Positions 21,354 to 31,186 of a stretch of 64,000 nucleotides of DNA are shown here, one piece after another (position 1 is the stretch's first letter; each line of letters opens with the position of its first letter). The position numbers and the translations under genes were made by a program. Below the pieces are notes generated by a model, which was given only the letters and a program-made list of their open reading frames with translations, was not told the DNA's origin and ran no database searches. The stretch comes from Alphaproteobacteria bacterium (GTDB lineage Bacteria; Pseudomonadota; Alphaproteobacteria; Geminicoccales; Geminicoccaceae): the NCBI GenBank assembly GCA_026982705.1, contig JALSGP010000002.1, positions 51,471 through 115,470 on the forward strand. The letters are read 5' to 3'.

Positions 21354-21974
21354 ATGGCCCCGCGGGAACTCGCCACCGCCCCCAATCTGCTCACCGTCAG
21401 CCGCGTGCTGCTGGTGCCGGTGATCGTGGCGCTGCTCTACGTGGACGACGCCTGGGCCCACTATGCCGCCTGCGGCCTGTTCGTGCTCGCCGCCTGCACC
21501 GACTACGCCGACGGCTATCTCGCCCGTGCCCGCAAGCTGCACTCCGCCTTCGGCCGCTGGCTCGATCCGGTGGCGGACAAGCTGCTGGTGGCGGCCGTCG
21601 TGGTGACGCTGGTGGGCTTCGACCGGGCACCGCTGCTGCCGTCGCTGGTGATCGTGCTGCGCGAGATCATGGTCTCGGGCCTGCGCGAGTACATGGCCGA
21701 GGTGGCGGTGGGGATGCCGGTGAGCCGCCTCGCCAAGTGGAAGACGGCGGTGCAGATGACCGCCATCGGCTTTTTGATGGTGGGCGACGCCGCCCCCGCC
21801 GCGGTGCCGGCCCAGACCATCGGCGAGCTGGGGTTGTGGCTCGCCGCCCTCCTTACCCTCGTGACCGGTTTCGACTATCTGAGGACGGGACTGGGCCACA
21901 TGCTGCGCCCGCGGCCGGCCGGCAAGGCGGGCGGCCGCGGCGTGGTGCGGGAAGAGCGCGTGGGGACGGGATGA
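21354..21974 (+). CDS. pgsA: CDP-diacylglycerol--glycerol-3-phosphate 3-phosphatidyltransferase
   Basis: A 206-residue inner-membrane enzyme that makes phosphatidylglycerophosphate, the precursor of phosphatidylglycerol and cardiolipin. It begins with ATAPNLLTVSRVLLVPVI, and the CDP-alcohol phosphotransferase motif (DG, AR, G, two D) runs from DYADGYLAR to GRWLDPVADK around residues 45-75. Several hydrophobic segments fit a polytopic protein. It starts 2 bases after uvrC and overlaps moaD by ATGA. The uvrC-pgsA-moaD-moaE order is one I associate with Alphaproteobacteria. Confidence 0.95.
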   Translation: MAPRELATAPNLLTVSRVLLVPVIVALLYVDDAWAHYAACGLFVLAACTDYADGYLARARKLHSAFGRWLDPVADKLLVAAVVVTLVGFDRAPLLPSLVIVLREIMVSGLREYMAEVAVGMPVSRLAKWKTAVQMTAIGFLMVGDAAPAAVPAQTIGELGLWLAALLTLVTGFDYLRTGLGHMLRPRPAGKAGGRGVVREERVGTG

Positions 21975-22222
21975 GGGTCCGCTATTTCGCCTGGCTGCGA
22001 CAGAGGACCGGGGTGGCGGAGGAGGAGATCGAGCTGCCGCCGCACGTGCGCACCGTGGGCGAGCTCGCCCGCCATCTGGCGGCCCGCCATCCCCGGTTCG
22101 GCGAGGTGCTGGACTCGCGCGGGGTGGTCCGCTTCGCCGTCAACCGCGAGTACGCGGGGCCCGACACGCCGGTGGGGCCGGACGACGAGGTGGCCTTCTT
22201 CCCGCCGGTGACCGGCGGCTGA
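21971..22222 (+). CDS. moaD: Molybdopterin synthase small subunit MoaD
   Basis: An 83-residue ubiquitin-fold protein that carries sulfur as a C-terminal thiocarboxylate for molybdopterin synthesis. It starts MRVRYFAWLRQRTGVAEEE and ends with the essential double glycine (PPVTGG). The ATG overlaps the pgsA stop, and moaE follows after 7 bases, so the two synthase subunits are made together. Confidence 0.94.
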   Translation: MRVRYFAWLRQRTGVAEEEIELPPHVRTVGELARHLAARHPRFGEVLDSRGVVRFAVNREYAGPDTPVGPDDEVAFFPPVTGG

Positions 22223-22229
22223 GGGCGTC

Positions 22230-22691
22230 ATGATCCGGGTACAGGAGCAGCCCTTCGATCCGGCGGCGGAACTGGCCGCCTTCACGGCGGGGCGCACCGA
22301 CGTGGGCGGGACCGCCGTCTTTCTCGGCCGGGTGCGCGACCGCGACGGGGACCTGGTCATCCGGGCCATGACCCTCGAACACTATCCCGGCATGACCGAG
22401 CGCATGCTGGAACGGCTGGAGGGGGAGGCGCGTCGGCGCTGGCCGCTCCTGGACGTGCTGGTGATCCACCGGGTGGGTCGCATGACGCCCGGGGAGCCCA
22501 TCGTGCTGGTGGCCACCGCCGCCGCCCACCGCCGGGCCGCCTTCGAGGCCTGCGAGTTCCTCGTCGACTGGCTCAAGACCCGCGCGCCCTTCTGGAAGTT
22601 CGAGGAGACCCCGGCGGGCGGGCGCTGGGTGGAGGCGCGGGCCAGCGACGACGAGGCGGCCGCCCGCTGGGAGCGCCCCGCCGCCGAATGA
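22230..22691 (+). CDS. moaE: Molybdopterin synthase catalytic subunit MoaE
   Basis: A 153-residue subunit that transfers sulfur from MoaD to precursor Z. It shows GGTAVFLGRVRD, LEHYPGMTERMLERL, the HRVGRMTPGE segment, and the catalytic lysine region PFWKFEETPAGGRWVEA near residue 118. The ATG lies 7 bases after the moaD stop. It is the last recognisable gene of the uvrC-pgsA-moaD-moaE run. Confidence 0.95.
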   Translation: MIRVQEQPFDPAAELAAFTAGRTDVGGTAVFLGRVRDRDGDLVIRAMTLEHYPGMTERMLERLEGEARRRWPLLDVLVIHRVGRMTPGEPIVLVATAAAHRRAAFEACEFLVDWLKTRAPFWKFEETPAGGRWVEARASDDEAAARWERPAAE

Positions 22692-22716
22692 GCGTTCGTC
22701 GTCGGAGAAGCGGACC

Positions 22717-23310
22717 ATGCGACGGAACCCGGCCCTCGTCGCCGGCCTGCTGATGGCCGTGATGGCCGCGGCGCCACGGGCGCAGGAAGTGGACGTGGCG
22801 GCGCTGCTGGCGGAAGCGCGCGAGCGCTATCTGGCCGGCGAACGGACGGCGGTGCTGGATCGCCTGCGGGAGGCGACGGCGGCCCTGCGCCGTGAACTGG
22901 CGGACCTCCTCGTCACCCGTCTGCCCGCGGAGATCGCGGGCCTGCGCGGCGGTCCGGCGGAGACGGATCTGCCGGAGATCCCGACGGCCGGCCTCGGGAT
23001 CGTGGTGCGTCGGACCTACACCGGGGACGGGATGTCCGTCACGGTGGAGCTCTATCGCGATGCCCCCTTCGTGGGCGCCGTCGCCGGCGCCTTCGCCGGA
23101 CCCGTGCTGGCGATGGCTCCCGGCACCCGCCGCACCCGCATCGGCCCCCATGAGATGGTCTGGTTCTGGAAACCGGAGGAACGGCGCGCCGAGGGACTGC
23201 TGACGGTGGGGACCACGGTGCTGATGGTCCGGGGCACCGGGGTCGATGGGCCGGACCGGTTCGAGACCGTGCTGGGCGCCCTCGCGGACCTGCTGGCGCC
23301 CCTGCCCTGA
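22717..23310 (+). CDS. Exported hypothetical protein
   Basis: A 197-residue protein I do not recognise. It has a Sec signal (MRRNPALVAGLLMAVMAAAPRAQ, cleavage near residue 22). Residues 25-70 are helical and rich in Glu, Ala and Leu, and the rest is a mixed domain with a conserved-looking core (GLGIVVRRTY, then VTVELYRDAPFVGAVAGAF and MVWFWKPE). There are no cysteines and no metal motif. It lies 25 bases after moaE and may be part of the same transcript. Periplasmic location is inferred. Confidence 0.7.
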   Translation: MRRNPALVAGLLMAVMAAAPRAQEVDVAALLAEARERYLAGERTAVLDRLREATAALRRELADLLVTRLPAEIAGLRGGPAETDLPEIPTAGLGIVVRRTYTGDGMSVTVELYRDAPFVGAVAGAFAGPVLAMAPGTRRTRIGPHEMVWFWKPEERRAEGLLTVGTTVLMVRGTGVDGPDRFETVLGALADLLAPLP

Positions 23311-23379
23311 CCGCCCCGCCCCCCTCGGATCCGCCCCCTGCACGCCACATCTTCCGTCCGGACCGTGGGGAGACGGGGC

Positions 23380-24012
23380 GTGACGACGACGGATGCGAGC
23401 GGACACTGGCGGCGGGTGTGGCGGACGCGCGACGAGAGGGAGGTGAGCTGGTTCGAGACCGACCTCGCCGTCTCCCTGGCCCTGATCGAGGCTGCCGGTC
23501 CGCGGCCGGAGGACCCGGTGATCGACGTGGGCGGCGGGGCCTCGCGGCTGGTGGACCGGCTGCTGGATCGCGGCTTCCGCGACGTGACGGTGCTGGACGT
23601 GGCGGCGGAGGCGCTGGCGCGGGCCCGCGCCCGCCTCGGCCCGCGGGCGGCGGCGGTGGACTGGATCGTCGCCGACATCCGTCGCTTCCGTCCGGCGCGC
23701 CGCTGGCGGCTGTGGCACGATCGCGCCGTCTTCCATTTCCTCGTCGAACCGGAGGACCGGGAGGCCTATCTCGCGGCGCTGCGGGCCGGCACCGGAGCGG
23801 GGGCCTGGCTGGTGATCGCCACCTTCGCTCCGGATGCGCCGCCCCGCTGCAGCGGCCTGCCGGTGGCCCGCTACGACGCCGACGCCCTCGCCGCCGTCTT
23901 CGCCCCGGACTTCCGCCCGGTCCAGCGAATGCGACAGCTCCACCGCACGCCGGCGGGGGAGGTGCGGCCCTTCACCTGGCTGCGTCTCCAGCGGGTGACG
24001 CCGGCGCCCTAG
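23380..24012 (+). CDS. Class I SAM-dependent methyltransferase, substrate unknown
   Basis: A 210-residue cytoplasmic methyltransferase. The SAM-binding motif VIDVGGGASRLVDRLL lies near residue 47, VLDVAAEALARARARL follows, and the loop DWIVADIRRF and RLWHDRAVFHFLVEPEDR complete the core. The second part resembles small methyltransferases of the thiopurine/TehB kind, but the acceptor is unknown. I chose the GTG at 23380 because GGGAGACGGGG lies just before it; a GTG at 23365 would add five residues. Confidence 0.8.
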   Translation: MTTTDASGHWRRVWRTRDEREVSWFETDLAVSLALIEAAGPRPEDPVIDVGGGASRLVDRLLDRGFRDVTVLDVAAEALARARARLGPRAAAVDWIVADIRRFRPARRWRLWHDRAVFHFLVEPEDREAYLAALRAGTGAGAWLVIATFAPDAPPRCSGLPVARYDADALAAVFAPDFRPVQRMRQLHRTPAGEVRPFTWLRLQRVTPAP

Positions 24013-24023
24013 GTGCGGTGCGC

Positions 24024-24053
24024 TTGCCCCCCCGGTCCCGCCACCCAGATAAG
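24024..24053 (+). promoter_or_regulatory. Candidate sigma-70 promoter of ccmI
   Basis: TTGCCC at 24024-24029 and GATAAG at 24048-24053 are 18 bases apart, each 4 of 6 to consensus. Initiation would be about 22 bases before the ccmI ATG. This is a pattern match only. Confidence 0.35.
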
Positions 24054-24081
24054 CCGGCGGGGTGCGAGGGGACGTCGCGTC

Positions 24082-25731
24082 ATGGACTGGAGCGGGATCG
24101 CCGGGTTCGCGGGACTGGCCGTCGCCACCGTGCTGGTGCTGCTGTGGCCGCTGTTGCGCCGGCGCGCCGACGATCCCGACCGTTTCGAGGCGGAACTCGC
24201 CCTCTGCCGTGAACAGCTCGCCGAGATCCGTCGCGACCTCGAGGTGGGGCTGATCACCGCCGAGGCGGCACGGGCCGCCGAGCTCGAGATCAAACGCCGC
24301 ATGGTCGCGCTCGATCGCGCCCGTGAGCGGGAGGCGGCGCGGTGGCATCCGGCGTCGGGGCGCGGGACGCGCGCGCTGGCGGCTGCCGCCGCCGTGCTGG
24401 CACCGGTGGTGGGGAGTCTGCTCTACCTCGCCCTCGGTCGACCGGATCTGCCCGACATGCCGTTGGCCGCCCGCGAGGACTCGGCCGGCCGCCGCGCCCT
24501 CGCACGGGCGAGCGGGGACGGCGGGCCCTCGGTGCGGGAGATGGTGGCACGGCTGGAGCGGCAGGTGGCCGAGAACCCGGAGGACGTGGACGGTCTCCTG
24601 CTGCTGGCCCGTTCCTACATGGTCCTGGAGCGCTACCGGGAAGCGGCGGAGCTCTATGCCCGGGTGCGCCGTCTCGCGCCGGATCTGGCGGGTCTCGACT
24701 CGGCCCGGGGCGAGGCGCTGGTGCTGGCGGAACAGGGGGTGGTGGGCGAGATGGCCCGCCGCGCCTTCGAGGCCGAACTCGCCCGCAATCCCCGCGATCC
24801 CCGCGCCCGCTTCTATCTGGGCCTGGCCGCCGAACAGGCCGGCGAGTACGAGACCGCCCTCGATCACTATCTGGGTCTCGGCCGCGAATCGCGACCGGAC
24901 GCGCCCTGGCTCGGGGATCTGCGGGTGCGGATCCGCACGGTGGCCGAGGCGCTGGGGCGCGATCCGGAGCCGCTGCTGGCCCAGGTGGGCTCGTCCGATC
25001 CCGCCGCCGCCATCGCCGCCCTCGAGCGCGAGCTCGAGACGGATCCGAAGCGGTGGCGGGACTGGATCCGCCTCGCCGAGCTGCGCCTCGAGGCCGGTGA
25101 CGAGGCCGGCGCGCGGCGGGCACTGGCCCGCGCGCGGGAGATCTACGCCGACGCCCCCTTCGTCCGGCAGCAGCTGGCGCGGGCCGAAGCGCGTCTCTTC
25201 GGCGGCGAGGGAGGGACGACGGCGGCCGGGACCGGACCGACGCCGGAGGAGATGGCGGCGGCCGCGGACATGGATCCCGAGGCGCAGCAGGCGATGATCC
25301 GGGAGATGGTGGCCGGCCTCGCCGAGCGCCTGCGCGGGCAGCCGGACGACATCGAGGGCTGGCGCATGCTGGCGCGCTCCTATCGGGTGCTGGGCCGCCG
25401 CGAGGAGATGGTGGCCGCCTACCGCCACATCGCCGAACGCCTGCCGGAGGACGCCCGCGCCCAGCTCGACTATGCCCGCGCCCTTCTCGAGGGGGTCCCG
25501 CGGGGCGTACCCCTGCCCGCCGACGTGGTCACGGCCTTCGAGCGGGTGCTGGCCCTGGATCCGGATCAGCCGGAGGCCCTCTTCTTCGTGGGCCTCGGTG
25601 CCGCCCAGCGGGACGATCCCGCCCGGGCGCGGGAACTCTGGACGCGGCTCCTGCCGCGGCTGCCGGAGGGGAGTGCGGTCCGACGCGAGCTGGAACGCCG
25701 CCTCAAGGCCCTGCCCCGCGAGGCCTCCTGA
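24082..25731 (+). CDS. ccmI: Cytochrome c biogenesis protein CcmI
   Basis: A 549-residue membrane-anchored TPR protein of the CcmI type, which holds apocytochrome c for haem ligation. Two membrane segments lie near the N-terminus (GFAGLAVATVLVLLWPLL and LAAAAAVLAPVVGSLLYLAL). The loop between them has the family pattern: EAELALCREQLAEIRRDLEVG, then ELEIKRRM. The periplasmic part carries TPR repeats at about 165-300 and 400-540. No other ccm gene is nearby, which is common for ccmI in this class. It ends 7 bases from the convergent alg8-like gene. Confidence 0.87.
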   Translation: MDWSGIAGFAGLAVATVLVLLWPLLRRRADDPDRFEAELALCREQLAEIRRDLEVGLITAEAARAAELEIKRRMVALDRAREREAARWHPASGRGTRALAAAAAVLAPVVGSLLYLALGRPDLPDMPLAAREDSAGRRALARASGDGGPSVREMVARLERQVAENPEDVDGLLLLARSYMVLERYREAAELYARVRRLAPDLAGLDSARGEALVLAEQGVVGEMARRAFEAELARNPRDPRARFYLGLAAEQAGEYETALDHYLGLGRESRPDAPWLGDLRVRIRTVAEALGRDPEPLLAQVGSSDPAAAIAALERELETDPKRWRDWIRLAELRLEAGDEAGARRALARAREIYADAPFVRQQLARAEARLFGGEGGTTAAGTGPTPEEMAAAADMDPEAQQAMIREMVAGLAERLRGQPDDIEGWRMLARSYRVLGRREEMVAAYRHIAERLPEDARAQLDYARALLEGVPRGVPLPADVVTAFERVLALDPDQPEALFFVGLGAAQRDDPARARELWTRLLPRLPEGSAVRRELERRLKALPREAS

Positions 25732-25738
25732 TCCCCGG

Positions 25739-27289
25739 TCAGGACGCGAGGGTCAGACTCGCCACCACCAGCTCCGGCGGCGGCAGACGGATCACCTTCT
25801 GGGCCAGCGCCATCACGAAGAGGAAGGCGATCCAGGCCAGCACCATGCTCCAGGTGGCGAAGGCCCGGCGTCCGCGTGGATGGCGTCCCGTCGCCGCCGT
25901 CCGCTGCGTGCGGCCGCCCTTGGCCCAGCGCTGGTCGTCAAGGTGGTACCAGGCACGGATCTTCACCACCGCCCCCACCCACTGGCTGTAGAGCATCAGC
26001 GGCAGGGTGAGGAAGGTGACGGGATGGCCGCCGAGAGCGATGGCGCTCATCTGGACGCTGCGCACCAGCAGGACGTAGCCGACGTAGAAGGGCAGATAGA
26101 CGAAGGACTTGAAGAGGGTGAGCAGGGTGGCGCCCACCAGTCCCACCAGCGCCGTCCACATGGACAGGCGCTGTTCCAGGATGGCGTACCAGATGAACCA
26201 CCCCACCCGCCGCGGGCCCAGCGCCAGCGCCCGCCGGTGGTTGCGCAGGGTGTTGCCGTACCAGCGATACATGAGCTGGAGGGAGACCTCGAGGAAGGAG
26301 GCCCGCCGGCTCTCCAGCGAATGGACGGTCACGTCCGGCAGATAGAGCATGTCCCAGCCCCGGGCCAGCAGGTGGAACCAGGTGCTCTTGTCGTCGCCCA
26401 TGAGGAAGCGGATGCGGCCGTGACGCCAGTGGGCGACGGTGTCCACTTCCACCCGGCGGACGAAGTCCTCTTCCACCACGGCGGCGGTGCGGAAGACGGA
26501 GAAGCGGCCGGTGAGGGTGAGGACCTTCCAGGAGAGGGCCTGCGACTGGAAGTGGACGTGACGCTGGCCGAACTTGAGGTTGAACCAGTCGCGATACCAG
26601 GGCGAACCGGTGCGGACGTGGGCCACCTCGTTGGTGGTGAGGGCGCCGAGACGCGGGAAGCGGCGGAAGAAGGGTAGCACGCGGGCGAGGGTGCCGGGTG
26701 CGAGCCAGCTGTCGCCGTCCATGAAGACGGTCACGCTGTCGGGATCACCGTCGTAGCGGCGGGCGATGGCACGCAGGGCGTGGCCCATGGCGACACGCTT
26801 GCCGTGGGCCTGGTGCTGGATCACCAGCTCCACCTTGTCCCGCACCGGATGGGTGTCGTAGACGGTGGCGATGACGGCGTCGTCCTCGGGACCGCCGGTG
26901 GCCACCACCACCGTGGCCCGCGAGGGGATGGCCGCCAGCTCCCGGAACAGCGCCTGGAAGGTCTCGACGGTGACCCAGGGCTCCTCCCGGTAGCTCATGA
27001 CCATGACGAAGAGATGGTCGGGATGGCGCCGCTCCGGCGGCAGCTCCCGGATCGCCCGCCACAGGCGGGGGTAGCGGAAACGCCGGTAGATCCAGGCGCG
27101 GACGTAGTTGAGGAGGGCCCAGGCGTAGCGCCACAGGGTGAAGATCCCGAGCAGCAGCACGTGCTCCGACTTCACATAGTAGAAGTACGGCCACATGACC
27201 CAGAAGATCACCAGCCCGGTGCCGCTCCACAGCACCACGGGCGGGATCAGGGAGACGACCGCCTCACGGAAGCCGAAGCGCCGGATCAT
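25739..27289 (-). CDS. Alg8-like processive glycosyltransferase (GT2)
   Basis: A 516-residue inner-membrane polysaccharide polymerase that resembles Alg8, the mannuronan synthase of Pseudomonas and Azotobacter. Two membrane segments (about 11-35 and 40-60) precede a GT2 domain with the nucleotide-sugar motif DGD at 191-193. The GDDKS block at 298-302 and RWYGNTLRN at 342-350 stand in for the TED and QxxRW motifs of cellulose synthases, as in Alg8. Three or four membrane segments follow (about 365-440 and 480-500). The start overlaps the Alg44-like gene by ATGA. No other alginate gene is nearby, so the polymer could be alginate-like or something new. Confidence 0.85.
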   Translation of the reverse strand: MIRRFGFREAVVSLIPPVVLWSGTGLVIFWVMWPYFYYVKSEHVLLLGIFTLWRYAWALLNYVRAWIYRRFRYPRLWRAIRELPPERRHPDHLFVMVMSYREEPWVTVETFQALFRELAAIPSRATVVVATGGPEDDAVIATVYDTHPVRDKVELVIQHQAHGKRVAMGHALRAIARRYDGDPDSVTVFMDGDSWLAPGTLARVLPFFRRFPRLGALTTNEVAHVRTGSPWYRDWFNLKFGQRHVHFQSQALSWKVLTLTGRFSVFRTAAVVEEDFVRRVEVDTVAHWRHGRIRFLMGDDKSTWFHLLARGWDMLYLPDVTVHSLESRRASFLEVSLQLMYRWYGNTLRNHRRALALGPRRVGWFIWYAILEQRLSMWTALVGLVGATLLTLFKSFVYLPFYVGYVLLVRSVQMSAIALGGHPVTFLTLPLMLYSQWVGAVVKIRAWYHLDDQRWAKGGRTQRTAATGRHPRGRRAFATWSMVLAWIAFLFVMALAQKVIRLPPPELVVASLTLAS

Positions 27290-28647
27290 GGACCGAACGG
27301 GGCGAAGGTCCGGATCCAGACGTCCACCCGGGTGAAGGGCGGCAGGCGCACCGTGGAGTCGAGGGGCTCCAGCGTCACCAGCACCTCGTCGAGGCTCGCC
27401 TCCTCGGTGGCGGAGAAATCGGGATCCACCGCGGCGTAGCCCACCCGTACGATGCGGGCGCGGAAGGCGGGGGCCACCGCCGAGCTCACCAGCGCTTCCA
27501 TGCCCGGGCGCAGCTTGCGTGCCTCATAGCCGCGCACCCGCGCCACGATCACCGGGGGACGGTCCACTTCCAGCAGCACCACCGTCTGCCCCGCCCGCAC
27601 CCGATCCCCCGGCTCGGCGGCGACGCGAAACACCCGGCCCGCCACCGGCGCCCGTCCCACGTGGCGCTCGAGACGGGCGAGCAGCCGGCGGCGTTCCGCC
27701 TCCAGCCGGGTGCGCCGGATCAGGAGGCCGGCGAGCTCGTCCCCGGCCCGTGCGGGTGCCGCGCCGGAGTCCCGTCCGGCGGAACCGGGGCCCGGCAGCA
27801 CCGGTACGGGGAACAGGCCGGTCTTGCCGCCCCCGGTCCGCGCCGCCACCGGCCGCACGGCGGCCGCGGCACCCTCCCCGGCGTCGACCGCCCCCACCGT
27901 GGCGGCGCCGCCGGCGACGAAACGCGCGCGCACCAGCGCCAGTTCGCGCTCCACCCGGGCGAGCTCGATCTCCACCTCCCGCCGGTCGAGGGTGAAGAGC
28001 GTGGCACCGGCCGTCACCCGCTGGCCCGGCGCCACCGTCACCGTGCGCAGAACCGAGGTGGCGAGGGCCTCCACCCGCCGGACCTGACCGAGGGCGACGC
28101 CGGCCCCTTCCACGCGATAGACGGTGTTGTAGAAGAGGACGGCGGCCACGAAGAGCAGGAAACCGACACCGACGGTGACGGAGACCACCGCCCGGCGGCG
28201 GAAGCTGCGGGCCAGCGTCTCCTCCTCCAGATCGCTCAGCACCATGGCATCGCGGACGGGCGAGGGCAGGTCCGGCTGGGCCAGCAGCGAGACCATGTCC
28301 TCGAGATCGCCGAGCCGCCCCTCCACGCCCAGCTCGATGTAGTGGCGGAGGATGCGCCGGTTGCGGGCCGACAGGTCCACGAAGGTGAAGGCCACGCGAT
28401 CGGCGCTCCGGCGGGCCACCACCCGCAGACGCACGTCGAGGGCGATGCGGGCGCCGGGCATGGGGATGTGGAGACGGGCGTCATGGGCCTCGCCCGGCCG
28501 CAGCGACACTTCCGGCGGGATGCGGGCGGCGAGACCCGTCACCGACCAGTCCAGCACCTCGTAGGTGCGGCCCCCGAGTTCGAGGGCCATGGGCAGGCTG
28601 ACGCGATGGGCGCTGCGGCGCTGATTGGCTTCCCGCTGAATGGGCAT
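27286..28647 (-). CDS. Alg44-like PilZ/HlyD protein
   Basis: A 453-residue protein with the domain order of Alg44, the c-di-GMP receptor that activates Alg8. The cytoplasmic N-terminus is a PilZ domain with the RxxxR motif at 11-15 (RSAHR) and DxSxxG at 33-38 (DWSVTG). One membrane segment lies at about 153-174. The periplasmic part is HlyD-like: a biotinyl/lipoyl-like half near 190, a coiled coil about 220-330, and the second half at GRAPVAGRVFRVAAEPGDRV. Binding of c-di-GMP is strongly suggested by the intact motifs. In Pseudomonas alg8 comes before alg44; here the order is reversed. A sigma-54 promoter lies just upstream. The ribosome binding site is weak. Confidence 0.85.
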   Translation of the reverse strand: MPIQREANQRRSAHRVSLPMALELGGRTYEVLDWSVTGLAARIPPEVSLRPGEAHDARLHIPMPGARIALDVRLRVVARRSADRVAFTFVDLSARNRRILRHYIELGVEGRLGDLEDMVSLLAQPDLPSPVRDAMVLSDLEEETLARSFRRRAVVSVTVGVGFLLFVAAVLFYNTVYRVEGAGVALGQVRRVEALATSVLRTVTVAPGQRVTAGATLFTLDRREVEIELARVERELALVRARFVAGGAATVGAVDAGEGAAAAVRPVAARTGGGKTGLFPVPVLPGPGSAGRDSGAAPARAGDELAGLLIRRTRLEAERRRLLARLERHVGRAPVAGRVFRVAAEPGDRVRAGQTVVLLEVDRPPVIVARVRGYEARKLRPGMEALVSSAVAPAFRARIVRVGYAAVDPDFSATEEASLDEVLVTLEPLDSTVRLPPFTRVDVWIRTFAPFGP

Positions 28648-28686
28648 GGGCTTGGGGCACGCCTCGGGACGGTCCGGGCGGACTCA

Positions 28687-28702
28687 AGCAACCCCCGTGC
28701 CA
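28687..28702 (-). promoter_or_regulatory. Sigma-54 (RpoN) promoter of the alg44/alg8-like operon
   Basis: On the minus strand the site reads TGGCACG, GGGG, TTGCT. It matches the sigma-54 consensus TGGCACG-N4-TTGCW at every fixed position, with the required GG-N10-GC spacing. Initiation would fall near 28676, giving a leader of about 28 bases before the ATG at 28647. It lies between the end of guaB and the start of the alg44-like gene, the expected place. An enhancer-binding activator would be needed; none is in the window. Confidence 0.75.
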
Positions 28703-28761
28703 TGCCCGGGATCGAGGCGGCGTCCGGCCACGAGGGCCCGCGCACCCGGTCGATCCTGCCG

Positions 28762-28780
28762 CCCGGCAGATCCTGCCGGG
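28762..28780 (-). terminator. Hairpin after guaB
   Basis: CCCGGCAG, a 3-base loop and CTGCCGGG form a perfect 8-base-pair stem that starts 3 bases after the guaB stop codon. There is no T tract. It fits a GC-type terminator separating guaB from the alg44/alg8-like operon. Confidence 0.5.
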
Positions 28781-28783
28781 TGC

Positions 28784-30301
<1,518 letters not shown>

Positions 30302-31186
30302 CTAGGGCGCACCGCCGCGCTCGGCCAGAGGCGGGGCGGGCCGGTCCACGACCCGCACCGCATAGCGGGCGAGCAGGCGATCGGCGAGACCGGCGGCGAA
30401 GAGGGGGTGGGCGGTCCGGGCCCACGCCCGCCACAGGGTGTTGAAGCTCGCGTGGGCGAATCCCACCTCGACCCCGGACAGCGCGGTCTCGAGCCGTCCG
30501 AGCTCGCGCCGGTGGTCGTGACAGGGCTCGAGCCCCTCGGCGTCGGCCGGCTCCAGATGGAGATAGAGCACCCGGCAGTCGCGGTCGGGAAAGGTGAAGC
30601 GCAGCGCCAGGGCCACCCGGTAGAGCATGCCGCAGTCCACGTGGCGGAAACGTCCCGTGGTGACCACCTCGGCCCAGCCGCGGGGCCGGCCGGTCTCGGC
30701 CATGTGCCGATAGCTCGGCGCCAGTGCCCGCGGCCGGCGCGCATAGGCCTCGATGCCACTGGCCACCACCCCCACCACGCCGGCAGGCCCGCTCGCCAGC
30801 AGGCCCACCATGGGCGGGGTCCCCCGGACCCCCGTGGGGCAGCGGACATCGAAGGCGAGCCGCCGGAAGCCCGTGATCCCGGCGAGACGCAGGGCTTCCG
30901 GATCCCGGCGCCAGGCGGCGAAGCTGTTGAGCAGCAACGCCCGCGGCGACCAGGGCACGCGCAGACCGTCGCCGCCGCTCCGCTCCCCCGGCGCGAGCCA
31001 GGCGGCCGCCTCCGGCAGCAGGGCCCGGGCGGCGTCACGCAGCCGTCCGTCGAGGCCGAAGTGTTCCTCGCCGATGCGGCGCCGCAGCGCGGCGGCCATG
31101 CGGTTGGCGAGATGACTCGACGTGATGCGCGACGGCGACCGTGCGCGCACAGACGGTGCGCCGGTTTCCCTTCCCCCTTCCCTCAC
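30302..31186 (-). CDS. PGN_0703-like protein with lost nuclease residues
   Basis: A protein of up to 294 residues resembling, from memory, the PGN_0703 family of putative PD-(D/E)xK nucleases: VPWSPRALLLNSFAAWR near 78, FDVRCPTGVRGTPP near 112, and a C-terminal block with LYLHLEPADAEGL. In active members I expect an Asp in the PxLDLL position and an ExK in the next strand. Here these read Gly128, Ala142 and Gly144, so the catalytic set seems gone. The start is unclear: the frame opens at a GTG abutting livF, and other choices are GTG at 31150 or ATG at 31099. It may have a binding rather than a cutting role. Confidence 0.65.
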   Translation of the reverse strand: MREGGRETGAPSVRARSPSRITSSHLANRMAAALRRRIGEEHFGLDGRLRDAARALLPEAAAWLAPGERSGGDGLRVPWSPRALLLNSFAAWRRDPEALRLAGITGFRRLAFDVRCPTGVRGTPPMVGLLASGPAGVVGVVASGIEAYARRPRALAPSYRHMAETGRPRGWAEVVTTGRFRHVDCGMLYRVALALRFTFPDRDCRVLYLHLEPADAEGLEPCHDHRRELGRLETALSGVEVGFAHASFNTLWRAWARTAHPLFAAGLADRLLARYAVRVVDRPAPPLAERGGAP

